Below, piece by piece: positions 33,807 through 42,826 of a stretch of 44,917 nucleotides of DNA. The notes under the pieces are model-generated. The model searched no databases, had not been told where the DNA came from, and saw only the letters and a program-made list of their open reading frames with translations. The DNA comes from CAZSAT01 sp964604675 (GTDB lineage: Bacteria > Myxococcota_A > UBA796 > CAJQPC01): NCBI GenBank assembly GCA_964604675.1, contig CAZSAT010000056.1, positions 1 through 44,917 of the forward strand. Reading direction: 5' to 3'. Made by a program: the position numbers and the translations under genes. Numbering within the stretch: the first letter of the stretch is position 1; every line of letters starts with the position of its first letter.

Positions 33807-35948
33807 ATGACCCTGTTGCTGCTGACGCTGACGAGCCTGGTGTGGGCTCAGGACGAAGAGCCCGTCACCGAAGAAGGAACCGAGGTGGTCGAGGAGGTCG
33901 ACCCCTTCCGGGACATCTCCTTCGAGCACGACCTGTACATGAACACCGACATGATGCTCCAGGGGCTCACGCCCTACGGTGGGATCACCTTCACGCGCCC
34001 GAAGAACTGGGAGCTGACGCACGCGCCGGTGATGGAGATCCGCTTCGACCACTCCGCGGCCCTGTTGCCCGAGCGCTCCAGCCTCACCGTGTTCGTGAAC
34101 GACACGGCGCTGGCCTCGGTCGAGCTGACCGAAGACAACGTGCTCGACGGCCGCGTGCGCGTGAGCATCCCCCCCTCGCTCGTCACAGACTACAACGCGG
34201 TCCGCTTCGAGGTGAACCAGCACGTGGACGAGGAGTGCGAGGACCCCTTCGATCCGAGCCTGTGGACCCGCGTCTCCAACGACTCGTTCGTGCGCATGTT
34301 CTACGACGTGCTCCCGGTGGAAGAAGAGCTGCTGCACTTCCCCTTCCCGGTGCACGACGAGCTGGGCTACGGCCCCACCACCGTGGCCCTGGTCGGTCCG
34401 AAGAAGGTGAGCGCCGCCGCGGTCGAAGCGCTCGGCGAGCTGGGCTTCGCGCTCGGTCGCACCGCGGCCTTCCGCAACGTGGCGGTCGCCGATCCGGTCG
34501 CCTACCCCGACCAGGCCACCACCCACGGCATCGTGATCGGCACCCCCGCCGAGAACCCCCTGGTGAGCCAGCTCGTCGACACCAGCGGCCTCAGCGCAGG
34601 CCATGGCCTGGTGGCGATGCTTCAGAACCCCACCCACCCCGACCTGGCGCTGCTGGTGGTGACGGGCAAGGATGCCGATGGCCTGATGAACGCCGCCAAG
34701 GCCCTGGCCGGGCAGGACCGCTTCGAGCTGCTCAGTGGTCAGGCCTCCAAGGTCATCACGGTGGTCGACCCCGCCCCACCCCCCACGCGAAGGGACCCGC
34801 TGCCTGCCCCTCCCGTGGAGCGTTTCACGCTCGCCGACCTCGACATCGAGGACCGCACGGTGCGTGGCTACTACGCCCCGCGCATCTCCCTGCCGCTCCA
34901 GCTCGAAGGCGACGCGCACGCCCGCTTCGACGGCGCAGAGCTGGCCCTCGACCACGCGTACAGCGCCCAGCTGGACGAGCGCCTCAGCACCCTGGAGGTC
35001 CGACTCAACGGCGTGAGCCTTCGGAGCTTCCCGCTCGACGAGGTGGGCGGCGAGCAGAAGCAGCGGGTCTACATCGACCTGCCCTTCGAGCTCATGCAGC
35101 CCGACTCCACCCTCGATCTGGTCTACCACCTGTTCCCGATCGACTTCGACCCCTGCCGTCGGATCAGCGACCGCATGATCTGGGGCACGGTGTTCGCCTC
35201 GACCGAGCTGACGATCGGGCGTGACCACTACGCCGAGCTGCCGGATCTCTCGCTCTTGAAGCACGACCTCTGGCCCTTCACCCTGGCGGACCGTGATGGC
35301 GGGCTCAGGGTGGTCGTGAGCCAGGAGCCCACGAACCACGATGCGGGGGCCGCCTTCCTGGCCGCGGCCCAGTTCGGACGTTCCAGCACCTCGGACCACC
35401 CCGACTTCGGCGTGGTCACCTCCGACGCCTCGGTGCTCCGCGAGAACCGCCACCTCGTCGTGCTGGCGAGCGACAGCCCGAACAGCACCTACGACGCCCT
35501 GGTCAAGTCGCGCAGCATCTCCATGCCCGGCGATCTCGAGCGGAAGCTGCTGGGCGGCAGCACCGACCTGCTCAACGCGCAGGTCCAGACCCACTACGGC
35601 ACCCTCGAGGCCGCCGTGCACCCGAGCTTCTCGGACCGCAGCGTGCTCGTGGCGCGGGCCCCCAAGGCCCGTGACCTCGACGAAGTGGTCGACGTGATCG
35701 GCGACAAGTCGCGGCTCTACCAGCTGGCCGGCAACGCGGCGATCATCGCGGCGGGCGGCGAACCCCGGGCGGGCGACGGCCTGGACGTGGCCGACAAGGT
35801 GCAGGTGGGCGTGATCCCGCTGTCGACGCGCTTCCAGATGGCCCTGCGCAAGAGCTGGTTCATCATCGGCGCCATGGTGCTCCTTGCCGCGTTGGTCCTG
35901 GCAGCAGCCATCCGCTTGTGGGCCGGCTCGCGAGGCGGTCAGGCCTGA
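33807..35948 (+). CDS. bcsB: Cellulose synthase regulatory subunit BcsB
   Basis: 713 residues, with a short signal peptide (LLLLTLTSLVWAQ). BcsB is a periplasmic subunit with two carbohydrate-binding-like and two flavodoxin-like domains that guides the nascent glucan; one C-terminal helix anchors it to the inner membrane and completes the BcsA complex. Features seen are the beta-domain SSLTVFVNDTALASVELT, then VRFEVNQHVDEECEDPFDPS, and again the repeat LEVRLNGVSLRSFPL, then IDFDPCRRISDRMIW, and the C-terminal helix SWFIIGAMVLLAALVLAAAI. It has the usual length and order of the family. It lies between bcsA and bcsZ with one-base overlap to the latter. Confidence 0.93.
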   Translation: MTLLLLTLTSLVWAQDEEPVTEEGTEVVEEVDPFRDISFEHDLYMNTDMMLQGLTPYGGITFTRPKNWELTHAPVMEIRFDHSAALLPERSSLTVFVNDTALASVELTEDNVLDGRVRVSIPPSLVTDYNAVRFEVNQHVDEECEDPFDPSLWTRVSNDSFVRMFYDVLPVEEELLHFPFPVHDELGYGPTTVALVGPKKVSAAAVEALGELGFALGRTAAFRNVAVADPVAYPDQATTHGIVIGTPAENPLVSQLVDTSGLSAGHGLVAMLQNPTHPDLALLVVTGKDADGLMNAAKALAGQDRFELLSGQASKVITVVDPAPPPTRRDPLPAPPVERFTLADLDIEDRTVRGYYAPRISLPLQLEGDAHARFDGAELALDHAYSAQLDERLSTLEVRLNGVSLRSFPLDEVGGEQKQRVYIDLPFELMQPDSTLDLVYHLFPIDFDPCRRISDRMIWGTVFASTELTIGRDHYAELPDLSLLKHDLWPFTLADRDGGLRVVVSQEPTNHDAGAAFLAAAQFGRSSTSDHPDFGVVTSDASVLRENRHLVVLASDSPNSTYDALVKSRSISMPGDLERKLLGGSTDLLNAQVQTHYGTLEAAVHPSFSDRSVLVARAPKARDLDEVVDVIGDKSRLYQLAGNAAIIAAGGEPRAGDGLDVADKVQVGVIPLSTRFQMALRKSWFIIGAMVLLAALVLAAAIRLWAGSRGGQA

Positions 35949-37048
35949 TGGTCCAGGCGCTGGGGCTCGCCCTGGTGCTCGGCGGTGTGGCGGAGGCTGG
36001 CTCTGCCACGCCGCTCGAGCGCGTGCTCGAGACGAGCTGGCGTGGCTACAAGCGGGACTACGTGAAGCACAGCGGGCGGGTGGTCGATCCACACAACGAT
36101 CACCGGTCCACGAGCGAAGGGCAGGCCTACGGCATGCTCCGAGCGGTGTGGATCGACGACGAGCGGGCCTTTCGACGCATGCAGCGCTGGACCCTCCGGG
36201 CCCTGCAGGGCGGTGATCGAGGGGCGCTGCCCGCATGGCTCTGGCTCGACGGCGGCGTGGCCGACCCGCAGCCGGCCAGCGACGCCGACCAGCTGCTGGC
36301 CTATGCCTTGTTGCTGGCTCGGGAACGCTGGGGCAATCCGGCCGACCTGGAGCACGCGCGCGCCCTGATGGAAGCGCTCTGGGAGCAGGAGACCGCCGAG
36401 ATCGGTGGGCTCCGGCTGATGCTGCCGGGACCCTGGGCCCTCACCCAGGACCCGGTGGCGCTGAACCCCAGCTACTTCCTGCCCTTCTGCTGGCGCGCCT
36501 TCGCGAGGGCCGACCCCGACCGCGCCTGGGACCGGCTGATCGAGGACGCCTACGCGGCGCTTCCCACCTATGCTGCGCCGAGCGGGCTGCCACGGGACTG
36601 GGTCTACGTGGACGCGGAGACCGGTGCGGTGGTGCCAGCACCGGCGTGGGGCAAGGCGCACGCCGACCACCACGGCTTCGAGGCCTTCCGCACGGCCTTC
36701 ACGCTGGCGGTCGAGACCGTCTGGCACGACGACGACCGCGCCCGGGCGCTCCTCGGACCGTACGCCGACCTGGCCACGCGCTGGCGCAGGGACGGCTCGA
36801 TCCCCGGCGTGATGGGACCGACGGGAGCTGCGATCGTGGACTGGGGCTACCCCGGCTTCTACGGCGTGCTCCTGGCCGCCTGGGCGGTCGCACGACCCGA
36901 GGACGTGCAGGACCTCTACGACCAGGAGATCGTCGGGCTCGCTCGGCGCGGCGGCTGGGGTGACCGGAGCGACTACTTCAGCCAGAACTGGATCTGGTTC
37001 GGCCTCGCCAGCTGGAGCGGCCTGGCCCAGCCCCCGGAGGGCACGTGA
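35948..37048 (+). CDS. bcsZ: Periplasmic endoglucanase BcsZ (glycoside hydrolase family 8)
   Basis: 366 residues with a short signal peptide (MVQALGLALVLGGVAEAGSA). BcsZ cuts beta-1,4-glucan and trims cellulose chains during export. The family signature STSEGQAYGMLRAVW holds the catalytic acid Glu57, and SDADQLLAYALLLA (Asp112, Asp114) and NPSYFLPFCWRAF follow. ATG 35948 overlaps the bcsB stop and gives the signal peptide, so it is preferred to an ATG 30 bases earlier that lies inside bcsB. The stop overlaps the bcsC start (GTGA). It is full length for the family. Confidence 0.94.
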   Translation: MVQALGLALVLGGVAEAGSATPLERVLETSWRGYKRDYVKHSGRVVDPHNDHRSTSEGQAYGMLRAVWIDDERAFRRMQRWTLRALQGGDRGALPAWLWLDGGVADPQPASDADQLLAYALLLARERWGNPADLEHARALMEALWEQETAEIGGLRLMLPGPWALTQDPVALNPSYFLPFCWRAFARADPDRAWDRLIEDAYAALPTYAAPSGLPRDWVYVDAETGAVVPAPAWGKAHADHHGFEAFRTAFTLAVETVWHDDDRARALLGPYADLATRWRRDGSIPGVMGPTGAAIVDWGYPGFYGVLLAAWAVARPEDVQDLYDQEIVGLARRGGWGDRSDYFSQNWIWFGLASWSGLAQPPEGT

Positions 37049-40000
37049 TCCTGCTCGTGGCCATGGCCCTGGGTGCCGAGCCGATCGACGTGGTCCTGCG
37101 ACGCACCGCCAGCGCGCCCCTCGCGCCCGAGCGGCACCTGGAGCTCGCCCTCGCCCTGGCCGAACGACCCGAGCGCCGCGACGAGGCGGTCGCAGCCCTG
37201 CTCACGCTGCTCGACGATCCCGAGCTGGGCGCCTCGGCGGGGGCGGCCCTGGCCGAGGTGGTGCTGGAGGCGGAGTTCCGTCCGGCGTGGGCGAGCGCGT
37301 ATGCAGCCCTCGCCGAGGTGGGTCCCGAGGCCATCACGGCGGCGATCTGGCACGCTCGCGCCGAGCTCGGCGACCCCGCGGCGGCGTCCCTGGAACGGCT
37401 GGAGCGGCTGCAGGCCCAGCACCCGGACCACAGGGAGGCCCGGCGGGCCCTCACCCTCGCGCGGCTGGAGGCGGGGGACGCCGAGGGCGCCCTGGCGCTC
37501 CTCGGCGACGCCACCGACGCCGGCCCGGTGGCTGGCGCCGCGTGGCTGGCCCTCGATCGGTACTCCGAGGCACGGAAGCGCCTGCGACCGGGCACGGGTG
37601 AGACTTGCATCGAGACCGGCCTGCCCGCGGCCTGCGCCGAGACGATCTCCGGCCTGGGCTTCCCGGGCCTCGCGATCTCCGAGCTGCACGAAGCTCTGTA
37701 CGGGGCAGAGGGCCCGCGCCTCTCCACCCCCGCCCGACGCGAGGCCCTCTGGACGCTGGCCGGCCTCTACAAGGCCTCGGATCGCCCGGAGCAAGCCGCC
37801 GAGGCCCTGCACGAAGCCCTCCAGATCGCCCCCGACGACACCGCGCTCCGGCGGGCCCTGGCTCTGACGCTGATCGACGCTGGGGAGCCCGACGAGGCCC
37901 TGCAGCTCGCCGATCGGAGCGACGAGGAGCTGGTCTCGACCGCCTACGCGGTGCAGCTCGTGCTCGACCTGGACAGCCGCGACGTGGCCGAAGCGCGCCG
38001 CACGGTCGAGAAGGCGCTGGACCTGGCGCCCGACCACCCGCTCGTCCGCCGAGCCGCGGCCGAGGTGGCGCTCGAGCAGGAGCGCGCCGACGACGCCCTG
38101 GCCTTCGCTGGACCGGTGCTCGCTGACGACCCGTCGGACCGCTGGACCCTGGGCCTGGTGAACCGCGCGGAGATCGAGCTCGGGCGCTACGACCGCGCGC
38201 TGGCCCACACCCGCGACGCCCTCCGCGCCACCATGGACCCAGGCGACTGGCCCCTGTTGGTGGGGGACCTGAGTCGCCTGCTGGTCGTGGAGGCCGAGGC
38301 CGACAAGCTCGACGGCCGCCGCTACGACGCGCTCGAGGGCTACCTGCTCGCCCGCACCCTCGATCCGGCGAGCGTGGGCATCCTGCTCGGCTACGGGGGC
38401 GCGCTCTGGGAGCTGGGCTCCGAAGACGCGGCGTTCCTGGTGTTCTCCGCCGCCATCGCGACCGCACCGGGCAACCGGGAGGCCCTCCTCTCCCTCGCGC
38501 GCATCCTCGCGACCCAAGGGCGCGACGAGGAGGCGGCGCAGCTCATCGCGCGGAGCGGCTTCGGGGGCCTGGACATCGACGAGCTCAAGCGCGAGCTGGA
38601 CCTGAACGCGGGCATGCGCCGCGCCAAGGCCATCTACGAAGACGGCGACGGCGGCGCGGCCGCGAAGGCCTACGAGGCGCTGCTCGACGAGCACCCCGAT
38701 CACCCGCAGCTGCTCCATGCCCTGGGCAACGTGCTCTCCAGCCTGGGGCGCCTGGAGGAGGCCGCGGCCGTGTGGGAGCGCACCCGCCTGGTCGATCCGG
38801 AGAACCCCTGGGCGGTGCTCGGCGAGGTGAACGCGCGCATCGCGCTGGCCGACCCGGTCGGCGCCCGCTTCGCCCTGGGACAGATGCCCGCGAGCGACGA
38901 TTTGGAGGTTCGGCGAGAGCTGCAGGCGGCCAAGCGTCGGCTGGTCATGGCCGAGGCGAACCAGATGGCGGCCGAGGGACGGACCAAGGCCGCCTTCGCC
39001 CGCTACGAGCGGCTCTTCGAGACCGACGCGGAGGACCCGTGGGTGCTGATCGGCCTCGGGGGCCTCTACGGGCAACACTGGCAGCACGGCGTGGCCCAGG
39101 CCTTCTTCGAGGAGGCCCTCGGCGTGGACCCGGCCAACATCGTGGCGCGGGAGGGCCGGGTGCGGTCGTTGGCGGCGCGCAGGGTCTGGGATCCGGCGGA
39201 GGAAGCGGCGCGCGAGCTCCAGTACCGTGCGCCGTCCGATGCGCACCGCGACCTGGCGGAGTCCATCGCGCTGCGCCGCATCGTGGCCCGCGCCGACGCG
39301 GCCCGGATCGCGGGCGAGCCGAGGCGGGCTCTGGCCATGCTCGAGCCGGTGACCCAGCGCATGCCGAACAACCCGGTGCTGCTCGCGGCCGTGGCCGGCG
39401 CCCTGCTCGACCTGGGCGAGCACGAGCAGGCCTGGGACATCGCGAGCGCCGCCCTGGACATCGCGGCCGCCGAGGACGCGGCCCTGGGGGCGCTCCTGGG
39501 CGCGGGCTTCCACCTCGGGCGCCTGGCGGAGGTCGAGCAGCGCTTCGACGAGGCGGTGTCGGCCGGCGCGGGGAGCTGGGTGTCGGACACGAGCGGTCTG
39601 GTCGAGCTCGCCAAGGCGCTCCGCGAGGCCGAGGCCTACCACGCAGCCGGTCGGCGGGACGACGCCGAGCAGACCGTGCTCGAGGCCGAGCGGCACATCG
39701 CGGTGTCCACGGTCGATCAGCACGTGCTCGTGGGAGGAACCTGGCTCACCCTCGGCCAACCGCGCCCGGCGCGCCAGCACTTCGAGCTCGCTCTGGCGCT
39801 CGACGACGAAGACCCCGGTGCGATGCTCGGCATGGCGTCCGCCGTGGAGGGCGAGGGCCGTCCCGACCTGGCCGAGGCCATGCTGGAGGAGGCCTGGACC
39901 GCCAGCGGCGACGCTCGCGTCGGGGTCGAGCTGGGGCGGCTTCAGTCGCGTCGCGGTCACCACCAGCAGGCCGAGCACACCCTGACGCGGCTGCGAGCGG

Positions 40001-41214
40001 CCACCTTCGACACCCAGGTCGTGGTGATCGAGCTCCCCCAGCCCGCTCCGCTGCCGGTGCTGGAGCTGGCGAGCGGCCGCCGCCCCTACGACAACGGACC
40101 GCCCCTGCTCACACCGGTCGCGAGCTCGCCCCCGGACCTCGACGAGCTGGCCGAGGATCTGGCCTACGAGACCTGGTCGGGCCAGGTCTCGCCCGTCTGG
40201 ATCCGTCGTCCGGGCACCGCGGGCCGCACCCAGATGCAGGCGTTGATCACGCCGGTGGCCGCCGAGCTCTACCTCTCCGACACCTTCCGACTCGACCTCG
40301 AGGTGGCGCCGGTGTGGGCGGGTGACGGCCAGAACAACGCCGTAGGCGCTGCAGCCGCCGCCGGGCTGGCCACCCCCGACTACGCCGCCCTGCGCGGGAA
40401 CGCCTGGTTGGGCGTGAGCCCCATCGTGGGCGCGCCCAACCCCTACCTGACCTGGTACGGCGAGGTCACCGGCGCGCCGGGGCGCGGGCTGGAGTTCGCG
40501 CTGGACCTCGGTCGGGCGCCGGCCACCGACAGCGTGATGAGCTGGTTCGGGGCGCCGACCGGCAACGACTGGATGGGGCGCGTGCGCGACACCTGGTTCA
40601 GCGGACGGGTGTCCCACGCCGGCGACGAGGGCGGACGCAGGGGCGTGCAAGGCCGCGTGGGCTGGGCGACCGGGCTCTTGATGGAGCCGGTGAGCTGGCA
40701 GCAGGTCCTGGGCTGGTGGCACGGGCCCGTGCTCGAAGGCGAGGCCGCGTCGCTCCGCCTGGGCGCTGAAGGCAACCTGCTCTCCCACGATCGGGTGGTG
40801 GCCGACTTCCTCCCCGGCGAGGGCGGCTTCTTCAGCCCCGAGCAGTTCTACGAGCTGCGCGGTTGGGCGGAAGGACGCTACAGCCGCGATCCCGAGCGCT
40901 GGGGCGTGTGTGCCGAGGCCGGGATCGGCCCCCAGTGGCTGGTCGGGCCCGACACCGCCACGCTGGACGGTGGGCAGTGGCTGGGCTGGCACGCCGGCGC
41001 GGTCGCACGGTGGGAGCTCGATGGGCTCTGGGGGCTCGACGCCCGGTACATCCACCAGGGCAGCTTCGGCGCGTGGGCACGGGACGTCACGCTCGTCAGG
41101 CTCCGGTACGGCCGACCGGACTCCGCGATGAGCAGTCCGGGCCCGACCCTGAGCTCGCCGACCCACGGTCCGCCCTTGCGGTACCCGGGCCACTGCGACG
41201 CGCGGCTGCCCTGA
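37045..41214 (+). CDS. bcsC: BcsC: TPR scaffold with outer-membrane cellulose-export barrel
   Basis: 1389 residues from a GTG that overlaps the bcsZ stop. BcsC carries the polymer across the periplasm and outer membrane. A short signal (MILLVAMALGA) is followed by a very long region of TPR helices (about 25-990), e.g. EQAAEALHEALQIAPDDTAL and LLHALGNVLSSLGRLEEAAA. The C-terminal 370 residues are the outer-membrane beta-barrel: SGQVSPVWIRRPGTAGRTQM, then LSDTFRLDLEVAPVWAGDG, FSGRVSHAGDEGG, VLEGEAASLRLGAEGNLL and RYIHQGSFGAW. The overall plan and length match BcsC. It completes a bcsA-bcsB-bcsZ-bcsC operon. A hairpin follows the stop. Confidence 0.93.
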   Translation: MILLVAMALGAEPIDVVLRRTASAPLAPERHLELALALAERPERRDEAVAALLTLLDDPELGASAGAALAEVVLEAEFRPAWASAYAALAEVGPEAITAAIWHARAELGDPAAASLERLERLQAQHPDHREARRALTLARLEAGDAEGALALLGDATDAGPVAGAAWLALDRYSEARKRLRPGTGETCIETGLPAACAETISGLGFPGLAISELHEALYGAEGPRLSTPARREALWTLAGLYKASDRPEQAAEALHEALQIAPDDTALRRALALTLIDAGEPDEALQLADRSDEELVSTAYAVQLVLDLDSRDVAEARRTVEKALDLAPDHPLVRRAAAEVALEQERADDALAFAGPVLADDPSDRWTLGLVNRAEIELGRYDRALAHTRDALRATMDPGDWPLLVGDLSRLLVVEAEADKLDGRRYDALEGYLLARTLDPASVGILLGYGGALWELGSEDAAFLVFSAAIATAPGNREALLSLARILATQGRDEEAAQLIARSGFGGLDIDELKRELDLNAGMRRAKAIYEDGDGGAAAKAYEALLDEHPDHPQLLHALGNVLSSLGRLEEAAAVWERTRLVDPENPWAVLGEVNARIALADPVGARFALGQMPASDDLEVRRELQAAKRRLVMAEANQMAAEGRTKAAFARYERLFETDAEDPWVLIGLGGLYGQHWQHGVAQAFFEEALGVDPANIVAREGRVRSLAARRVWDPAEEAARELQYRAPSDAHRDLAESIALRRIVARADAARIAGEPRRALAMLEPVTQRMPNNPVLLAAVAGALLDLGEHEQAWDIASAALDIAAAEDAALGALLGAGFHLGRLAEVEQRFDEAVSAGAGSWVSDTSGLVELAKALREAEAYHAAGRRDDAEQTVLEAERHIAVSTVDQHVLVGGTWLTLGQPRPARQHFELALALDDEDPGAMLGMASAVEGEGRPDLAEAMLEEAWTASGDARVGVELGRLQSRRGHHQQAEHTLTRLRAATFDTQVVVIELPQPAPLPVLELASGRRPYDNGPPLLTPVASSPPDLDELAEDLAYETWSGQVSPVWIRRPGTAGRTQMQALITPVAAELYLSDTFRLDLEVAPVWAGDGQNNAVGAAAAAGLATPDYAALRGNAWLGVSPIVGAPNPYLTWYGEVTGAPGRGLEFALDLGRAPATDSVMSWFGAPTGNDWMGRVRDTWFSGRVSHAGDEGGRRGVQGRVGWATGLLMEPVSWQQVLGWWHGPVLEGEAASLRLGAEGNLLSHDRVVADFLPGEGGFFSPEQFYELRGWAEGRYSRDPERWGVCAEAGIGPQWLVGPDTATLDGGQWLGWHAGAVARWELDGLWGLDARYIHQGSFGAWARDVTLVRLRYGRPDSAMSSPGPTLSSPTHGPPLRYPGHCDARLP

Positions 41215-41226
41215 TCGGCCCACGCA

Positions 41227-41257
41227 GGCGCTGACGAGGGAGCGCCGCAGAGTTTCT
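41227..41257 (+). terminator. Probable terminator of the cellulose operon
   Basis: GGCGCT (41227-41232) pairs with AGCGCC (41241-41246) around an eight-base loop, and GTTTCT follows after a few bases. It lies 13 bp after the bcsC stop. Confidence 0.4.
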
Positions 41258-41323
41258 CGAGCGCGCTTTGATCCTCTGGCGTGCGTGGCTGCGTAGGCAA
41301 CCCCGCAACCACAGGAGGAAGCC

Positions 41324-41935
41324 TTGAAGCTTCACACGACCAAGGCGTCGGCCGTTCTGGCCGCCGTCACCGGGCTGGCTCTGTCCAGCTTCGCCATCGC
41401 CGCCGACCACGCCGAGGCCCCGACCTCGGGTGCCGACGCAGCAGCGGACATCGCCGATCTCTACGCCTGGCACGACGACGGCACCCTGACGACCATCCTG
41501 ACGGTCGCCGGGCTCGGGCTGCCCGGTGAGGACGCGGTGTACGACGCCGACGTGGCCTACGGGATCCACATCGACAACGACGGCGACGACGAGGCCGACA
41601 TCGACATCGTGGTGAAGTTCGGCGAGGACAGCCAGGGCAACTGGGGCGTGAAGGTGTGGAACCTGCCCGGCACCGGCGCACCGGTGGTCGGAGCGGTCGA
41701 GCAGGTCGTGCCGGCCGCCGGCGGGAAGGTCTGGGTCGGCCTGCGCGACGACCCCTTCTTCTTCGACCTCGAGGGCTACACCGACACCCTCTCCACCGGG
41801 GCCCTGTCCTTCGACAGCACCCGCGACTCCCTCGCCGGCACCAACGTGACCGCCATTGCGCTCGAGATGGACCTCGGCGCTGCCCTCGACGGCTCCGAGA
41901 CCCTGCAGGTCTGGGCCACCACCGGCCGCCTCTGA
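41324..41935 (+). CDS. Secreted protein, N-terminal half of a DUF4331 domain
   Basis: 203 residues from a TTG start, chosen because AGGAGGA lies just before and a signal peptide follows (KASAVLAAVTGLALSSFAIA). The mature chain starts DHAEAPTSGADAAADIADLY, the start of DUF4331 (Ser-His-Arg-Glu-Ala-Pro type), and goes on with YGIHIDNDGDDEADIDIVV, KVWVGLRDDPFFFDLEGYTD and ALEMDLGAALDGSETLQVWA. It ends at ATTGRL, about half-way through the family. The remaining half is found in the next gene. DUF4331 proteins are secreted and of unknown function. The split is seen directly: the stop is a normal TGA, with a 15-bp gap and then a new signal peptide. Confidence 0.85.
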   Translation: MKLHTTKASAVLAAVTGLALSSFAIAADHAEAPTSGADAAADIADLYAWHDDGTLTTILTVAGLGLPGEDAVYDADVAYGIHIDNDGDDEADIDIVVKFGEDSQGNWGVKVWNLPGTGAPVVGAVEQVVPAAGGKVWVGLRDDPFFFDLEGYTDTLSTGALSFDSTRDSLAGTNVTAIALEMDLGAALDGSETLQVWATTGRL

Positions 41936-41950
41936 GCGCCAGGAGACACC

Positions 41951-42664
41951 ATGAACAAGATCATCATCGGACTCACTCTCTGTTTCATGCCCCTGGCCCT
42001 CGTGGCCTGCGAGGGTCCTCAGGGCGACCAGGGGCCCGCGGGCGCCGACGGCGCGGACGGTGCCGACGGCGCGTACGGCGCTGATGGTGCTGACGGCAAC
42101 GACGGCTCCGACGGCAACGACGGGGCCAACGGCAACGACGGCGCCAGCGGCAGCGACGCCGGCGACTTCGCCTTCGCCGAGGACGACTACGCCGACTACA
42201 CGCGGGTCGACCGCATCGGCATGCCGGCCATCGCCACCGCCGTGATCACGAGCAAGGACAGCTACAACGCGGCCGACCCGGTCGACGACAGCGCGGGCGA
42301 CTTCGTCAGCGAGATCGTCGCCTCGGTCGACGGCCTGCACAGCGCGCTCGACGACGACCTGGCCAGCGTGGGCTTCGACGCCTGCGCGACCGACGACTGC
42401 GTCGCCGTGGCCGCCACCCTGGTCGTGCCCGACACGATCAAGATCGACATCACGTCGGACGCCGGCTTCCCCAACGGTCGCCTGCTCGAGGACCCGGTCA
42501 TCGACGTGACGCTGGCCGTGGTGCTGCTCGACCTCTCGGGTGACGGCGAGTGTGGTGGCGTGCCCTGCTCGGCGACGAGCCTGGCCGAGCTGCCCCTGAA
42601 CCCCGCGGCGAACGACGAGGACTTCCTCTACGCGTTCCCGTACGTGGCCGCGCCGCACGAATAG
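41951..42664 (+). CDS. Lipoprotein with collagen-like stalk and C-terminal half of DUF4331
   Basis: 237 residues. The lipoprotein signal is MNKIIIGLTLCFMPLALVAC, with Cys20 as the anchor. Residues about 22-69 are sixteen Gly-X-Y triplets, mostly GAD and GND, a collagen-like stalk. The rest matches the C-terminal half of DUF4331: YTRVDRIGMPAIATAVITSK, then VVPDTIKIDITSDAGFPNGR and LLEDPVIDVTLAVVLLDLSG, with a Cys pair (DACATDDC and ECGGVPC). It lies 15 bp after the N-terminal half; AGGAG precedes the ATG. The two products could dock to rebuild the whole domain on the cell surface; this is inferred. The stalk may vary in length by repeat slippage. Confidence 0.85.
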   Translation: MNKIIIGLTLCFMPLALVACEGPQGDQGPAGADGADGADGAYGADGADGNDGSDGNDGANGNDGASGSDAGDFAFAEDDYADYTRVDRIGMPAIATAVITSKDSYNAADPVDDSAGDFVSEIVASVDGLHSALDDDLASVGFDACATDDCVAVAATLVVPDTIKIDITSDAGFPNGRLLEDPVIDVTLAVVLLDLSGDGECGGVPCSATSLAELPLNPAANDEDFLYAFPYVAAPHE

Positions 42665-42685
42665 GCGCTCGCTGACAGGACTTCG

Positions 42686-42710
42686 CGCTCGGCCCCCGTG
42701 GGGTCGGGCG
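42686..42710 (+). terminator. GC-rich hairpin after the DUF4331 pair
   Basis: CGCTCGGCCCC (42686-42696) pairs with GGGGTCGGGCG (42700-42710) with two G-T pairs, around a three-base loop. It lies 22 bp after the lipoprotein stop. No T-run. The rest of the gap up to 42826 holds two copies of AGCGCT around 42770, possibly an operator, and GGAG before the next ATG. Confidence 0.45.
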
Positions 42711-42826
42711 CGTCGTCGTCTCGGCTCCCTGGCGGCTGGGGAAACCGCGAGAAAAGACCGACCGAGCGCTGATCCAAGCGCTTCCGCGCCGCGAACAACC
42801 CCACAGAACCACCCCGGAGCGTCGAC

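Noticed and set aside
29554..41214. A biosynthetic cluster built around the B12 radical SAM gene
   Set aside because: The radical SAM gene is separated from bcsA by 56 bp, no precursor peptide or tailoring gene is present, and the downstream genes are a standard cellulose operon.
36973..41223. A very long open frame on the minus strand opposite bcsC
   Set aside because: The plus strand encodes a full BcsC with TPR and barrel. The antisense frame is low-complexity Arg/Gly/Val/Gln and has no recognisable motif.
42040..42160. GC-rich short tandem repeats
   Set aside because: They encode the Gly-X-Y collagen-like stalk of the lipoprotein and are reported there rather than as a separate element.
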